From the NCBI RefSeq assembly GCF_014898815.1, contig NW_026515406.1:930001-994000 (forward strand): a stretch of 64,000 nt of DNA. The letters run 5' to 3'. The DNA is from Panonychus citri. Its lineage: Eukaryota > Arthropoda > Arachnida > Trombidiformes > Tetranychidae. The notes beneath the pieces are model-generated. The model searched no databases. It saw nothing but the letters and a program-made list of their open reading frames with translations, and was not told where the DNA came from. Numbering within the stretch: position 1 is the stretch's first letter; every line of letters starts with the position of its first letter. The translations under genes and the position numbers were made by a program. Shown here one piece after another: positions 61,401 through 64,000 of the stretch.

Positions 61401-62802
61401 AACTACATCAATGGTTGCATTCGATCACAATGGATGCATCAGAAGGTATGACACACCGGAAGAGATTTTAATGGAATTTTATGGAGTTCGTCTTGATTTC
61501 TATATCAAGAGAAAAGCTTATCTTGAAGGTATGCTTCAAGCTGAAGCGTTGAAATTGGAAAATCAAGCTCGTTTTATCATGGAGAAGAATTCCGGGCAAC
61601 TCAAAATGGAGGGTGTTGGTGCTAAAGCCATGATCAAGACATTCATTGAGCGAGGGTATGACTCAGATCCAGTCAAAGCTTGGCAAAAGAAAAACAAATT
61701 CGATACTCCAGAAGAGCAGCAAGACGAAGATGAAGAGAATACCAGTCAAACTGAAAAACAAGATACTTCAGGTCCAGATTATGATTATTTGCTCGACATG
61801 GCAATGAGATCCATGTTGAAAGAAAAGGCTGATAATCTACTCAAGACTCGTGACGCTAAAAGAGCTGAATACATTGAATTGAGAGATACAACAGTTCAAC
61901 AAATTTGGCTTAGAGATCTTGACGAATTCAGTCAAGAGTTGGACACCGTTGAAAGGGAACAGGCAGAAGCTGCTGAGAAGGCTCTCAAGCCTCGAGGGGG
62001 AGATGGTGGTAAACTCAAGTTAAAAAAATCAAGTAAAAACGATATCGACACCAAACCATCCGAATTTGGAAGAAGAATTGTACCTCTAATTGATCCGGCC
62101 TTTGCGAAACAAGCTGCAGCCGCAGAGAAACGGGGGAAGAAAATGGTAAAAGAGGAAGATCCTGATGCGACAGAGATCCTCGATGATATTCCAGATTTAA
62201 GTGACAATGAAAGTGATGAAGATATTCCTTTGTCACAGAGATTAGCTGGTATCAAGAGTAGCAAAACTACTACTGGTGCCACAAAATCTAAAGCAGCACC
62301 TAAAGCAAAAGAGCCCAAAACTACTAAAGCAACTGCTCGAGGTAAATCATCAGCAGACAAACTCAAGCAAACAACATTACCATTCAAAGCTATAAGTAGA
62401 AAGTCTGACGAGGATTCCGAAAAAGATACGTTCGATATTGATAACATTGGTGAAGAAGATAGCGATGAACCAATAGTCAAACCACCCACTCTCAAGTCAA
62501 AAGCGGCTTCGAGTAAACCAACAACTGCCGCCACCAAGAAAACAACTGCTAAATCCGCTGCTCCTAAAGCCACCACCTCTAAAGCTGCTAAAGCTACAAC
62601 TAAATCCAAAAAGCGAAAATCATGGGACTCGAACGATTCAAGTTCCGATGAAGATGATGTCATTCTTGATTCTTCTTCAAGCTTATTACTTGACGAAGAA
62701 GACATAACACCAGTAGAACCAAAATCTAAAAGAGTTCGTAAAGTTATCAAATATCGAATTGAAGAAAGTGAAAGCGACGATTCAATAATGGAAAGAATTT
62801 AA
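58420..62802 (+). CDS. TOP2: DNA topoisomerase II
   Basis: ATP-dependent type IIA topoisomerase that passes one duplex through another; it acts in the nucleus in replication, condensation and segregation. Intronless, 1460 residues from the ATG at 58420; an upstream in-frame Met at 58390 would add ten. The ATPase domain shows NAADNKQRD (N90) and GRNGYGAKL (about 158-166). The TOPRIM domain shows EGDSAK (E459), PLRGKLLNVREA and DQDHDGSH (D539, D541, D543). The catalytic tyrosine is Y803 in ARYIFT, close to human TOP2A Y805. The last 280 residues are Lys-, Ser- and acidic-rich with candidate nuclear-localisation clusters (KSKKRK), as in other animals. All key residues are present. A long antisense open frame at 61932-62750 mirrors this biased tail and is not a gene. 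Confidence 0.97.
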   Translation: MDVKSLTSSGDRPPLTSKSTTENKRLSVERIYQKKSQLEHILLRPDTYIGSVEPVTQQMWVFDDEKNEMILKDITYVPGLYKIFDEILVNAADNKQRDKSMNMIKIDIDPSENMIRIWNNGAGIPVAFHKSEQMYVPSLIFGHLLTSSNFNDSEKKVTGGRNGYGAKLCNVFSTKFILETSSKADGKSFKQTWTDNMTNANEAKIKDAASRDFTSVTFYPDLKKFKMTKLDSDIVSLFKRRAYDVAGSSKGVKVVLNGTELPVKNFKDYVNQYLRGKVDEQGGPLQCAYEDVSDRWQIAVASSDKGFQQVSFVNSIATTKGGRHVDHVSDLILSKVSEVIKKKNKGGIQVKPHQLKHQLWVFINCLVENPTFDSQTKENMTLQVKSFGSKCEPSEKFFNSVLKVGIVENILSWVKFKAQEQLNKQGVKSKHTRVHVPKLEDANLAGGPRSIECTLILTEGDSAKSLVVAGLGVIGRDKYGVFPLRGKLLNVREAAHTQIMKNEEIQNLIKIVGLDYRKKYEREEDLRSLRYGKIMIMTDQDHDGSHIKGLLINFVHHNWPNLLKLPFLEEFITPICKATKGSKVVSFYSLPEFEEWKNETPDNKNWKIKYYKGLGTSTSNEAKEYFSDLTRHRIRFKYESNQDDQAVVLAFSKKMIEQRKEWLTKAMQERKSRREEGLGEIYLYQKDTKVVTYRDFIDKELVLFSNVDNERSIPSIMDGLKPGQRKVMFTCFKRNMKNETKVAQLAGTVGSESAYHHGEVSLMSTIVGLAHDFVGSNNINLLLPLGQFGTRLQGGKDAASARYIFTKLSPLARKIFSKMDDPLLNYLYDDNQRVEPEWYAPILPMVLVNGADGIGTGWSTKIPNYNPRDIVANLRRLIAGEEIVQMKPWFKGYKGVIEKIDSQRYVTMGEVSIIGDGKIEITELPIRVWVQAYKENILDPFLHGNEKQPTFINDYKEYHTDTTVRFVVTMSPQNLAEAEKQGLHKVFKLQTTFTTTSMVAFDHNGCIRRYDTPEEILMEFYGVRLDFYIKRKAYLEGMLQAEALKLENQARFIMEKNSGQLKMEGVGAKAMIKTFIERGYDSDPVKAWQKKNKFDTPEEQQDEDEENTSQTEKQDTSGPDYDYLLDMAMRSMLKEKADNLLKTRDAKRAEYIELRDTTVQQIWLRDLDEFSQELDTVEREQAEAAEKALKPRGGDGGKLKLKKSSKNDIDTKPSEFGRRIVPLIDPAFAKQAAAAEKRGKKMVKEEDPDATEILDDIPDLSDNESDEDIPLSQRLAGIKSSKTTTGATKSKAAPKAKEPKTTKATARGKSSADKLKQTTLPFKAISRKSDEDSEKDTFDIDNIGEEDSDEPIVKPPTLKSKAASSKPTTAATKKTTAKSAAPKATTSKAAKATTKSKKRKSWDSNDSSSDEDDVILDSSSSLLLDEEDITPVEPKSKRVRKVIKYRIEESESDDSIMERI

Positions 62803-63161
62803 TTCCACTTGCTGGCTAGTTGATTGGACGCAGGCACAATTATTTGCTTAGAGTCAAACGTTCGAGTCTGAGTTCAGTCGTTTAATTGGAAGGTATTGAA
62901 TATCCTCTGGTGAAGGTTCCAAGCTATGACTTCTTAGAAGCGGTTTAAAGTCTCTACATTGGTTAGACTATTGATCGTCCATGAGTAAATATTTCATCAT
63001 TCATCAAATTTTAACTATTATGTACAAATTTTTAATCAAATTTCATCATTAACCATCGAAACATCTTTTACTCTTTCATTCTACATTTTTTTTATCAAAC
63101 TGTCATTTATTTTTTATCAATATCATTTTCGAAAAAAAACTATAGTCACATTTGATTTTCA
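62803..63161. other. Convergent 3' region between TOP2 and MRPS23
   Basis: 359 bp holding both 3' UTRs. A GTTCGAGTC word at 62861-62869 recalls a tRNA T-arm, but no cloverleaf can be built around it. Confidence 0.5.
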
Positions 63162-63889
63162 TTAATCATCTCCAATTAAACCTCTAACATCAAAATGCTC
63201 CTTTGACTTTTCCATTTTTCGATGTTTCGATCTAGCATTAAGATCAACATCCGGTAAACTCACATCATCGGAACCAGAATATTTTCTTAATTTATAACCT
63301 GCTTCTCGCAGACGATTAGCAGCTAAATTAAAAAGCGTAACATCGTCAACATCGGTCTCGGTCATTTTGGCGATTTCAATATATTTCTCAATGAATAATT
63401 CGCTAAGAGGAATTTTCGATGAATCAGTCAAATCAATCACACCAGGAGAACCAAAAACTTGATAAAATTCCCTGAAGATTAGAAAGAGAATCAAGTTTAA
63501 CTGAAATTGTCGAGTAACAATTAAAACGATCAAAACAATTAGCCAATTAGCACTTACGCTCTAATTTTATCTTCGTGATAAAATATTGGTTTAACTTTAA
63601 CTTCTGGTAAAGGTTGTAAATAAACCGGATCCTTTACCGGTGGAAAACGTTTATAGACATCAAACCAAATCGGTTTATCTTCCAGTTTAATTGCTCCCGA
63701 TCTAAGGAAACCTTCAACACTGAAGTAAGAATAAAAATTAATGATAATTTCTAAATTGAGTTAATCAAAAGTTGATTAGAAAACAAAAAAAGAAAATACA
63801 AAAATGGAAAAATATAAAAATATAAAATCCATCAAATTAACTTACCGATTAACAATAGAAGCAAATTTGTGTAATCTAGATTGAGCCAT
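63162..63889 (-). CDS. MRPS23: Mitochondrial small-subunit ribosomal protein mS23
   Basis: Structural protein of the mitochondrial 28S subunit. Exons on the minus strand: 63846-63889, 63558-63719 and 63162-63471, giving 516 nt and 171 residues with phases agreeing. The N-terminus reads MAQSRLHKFASIVNRVEGF and is followed by KPIWFDVYKRFPP, FYHEDKIRAEFYQVFGS and the C-terminal helix region LFIEKYIEIAKMTE. This is the full set of conserved MRPS23 blocks; human is 190 residues. The exon 1 ATG is 44 nt before a consensus GTAAGT. The longer frame that opens at 63533 runs into the intron and is not the real start. Confidence 0.93.
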
Positions 63890-64000
63890 GAGAATAAAGA
63901 CTTAATTAAACTCAAAATTATAAAGTAAACAAAACAATTTATCGAAACAATTAGTAAATTAAATGAAAATTAACTGACAATTTAAATTGAGACAAACATG
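63890..64000. other. Upstream region of MRPS23 at the window edge
   Basis: 111 bp of AT-rich DNA, presumed 5' UTR and promoter. No feature is resolved. Confidence 0.4.

Noticed and set aside
61932..62750. 272-codon antisense open frame inside TOP2
   Set aside because: It mirrors the Lys/Ser/Thr/Ala-rich TOP2 C-terminus. The translation is low-complexity Ser/Leu/Val without domain features, and the sense gene is certain.
62855..62875. tRNA-like T-arm word (GTTCGAGTC)
   Set aside because: No acceptor, D-arm or anticodon stem can be paired around it. It lies in the TOP2 3' region.
63472..63533. Hydrophobic N-terminus of the longer MRPS23 frame as a mitochondrial presequence
   Set aside because: It is intron sequence. 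The acceptor at 63472-63473 joins the upstream exons, which encode the conserved family N-terminus.

Overview
The window is nuclear DNA from a small, AT-rich arthropod genome. A spider-mite-like chelicerate is the best guess. The grounds are compact genes with introns of about 60-100 bp, noncoding DNA saturated with TTAATTG/CAATTAA words, and a set of clear animal orthologues that includes agrin, which Drosophila lacks. No taxonomic marker is present, so this is an inference.

Layout of host genes: a ZNF800-like zinc-finger gene, 5'-truncated by the window edge (2-3055, +); a 16-exon agrin-like proteoglycan gene (4407-9788, +); a PTTG1IP/PBF-like membrane protein (11873-12568, -); IGBP1/alpha4/Tap42 (14306-15676, -), head-to-head with the NMD kinase SMG1 (16918-24904, +); a repeat and transposon block (about 26131-38987); about 7 kb of gene-free, microsatellite-rich DNA; a corin-like type II membrane protein with a Frizzled domain and four LDLa modules but no protease (46633-50058, +); an egalitarian/EXD1-type 3'-5' exonuclease-domain protein (51775-53966, +); a cytohesin ARF-GEF (56110-57961, -), head-to-head with DNA topoisomerase II (58420-62802, +); and mitochondrial ribosomal protein mS23/MRPS23 (63162-63889, -). 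I rebuilt exon structures by hand from GT-AG sites and reading-phase arithmetic. In every multi-exon model the summed coding length is a multiple of three. Two genes (ZNF800 and SMG1) each need one extra base at a short A-run to be continuous.

The most unusual region is 26131-38987. It holds a Helitron-type Rep-helicase (HUH motif, then a Pif1-like helicase) with two frameshifts. A small two-exon gene lies upstream and encodes one C2H2 finger plus an AT-hook. Two satellite arrays (5 and about 19 monomers of about 315 bp) complete the block. Every monomer has an 18-bp terminal inverted repeat pair and several nested hairpins. A 27-bp candidate first exon (28806-28832) and a matching acceptor (34637/34638) suggest that the whole larger array sits inside an intron of the Rep-helicase gene. 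Just past the helicase are two overlapping perfect palindromes and a GC-rich tail, which is a plausible Helitron 3' end.

Functionally the host genes are unrelated housekeeping and signalling genes: RNA surveillance and PP2A/PIKK regulation, chromosome topology, ARF activation, mitochondrial translation, extracellular matrix. Nothing suggests an operon-like cluster. The two close divergent pairs (IGBP1/SMG1 and cytohesin/TOP2) may share promoters.
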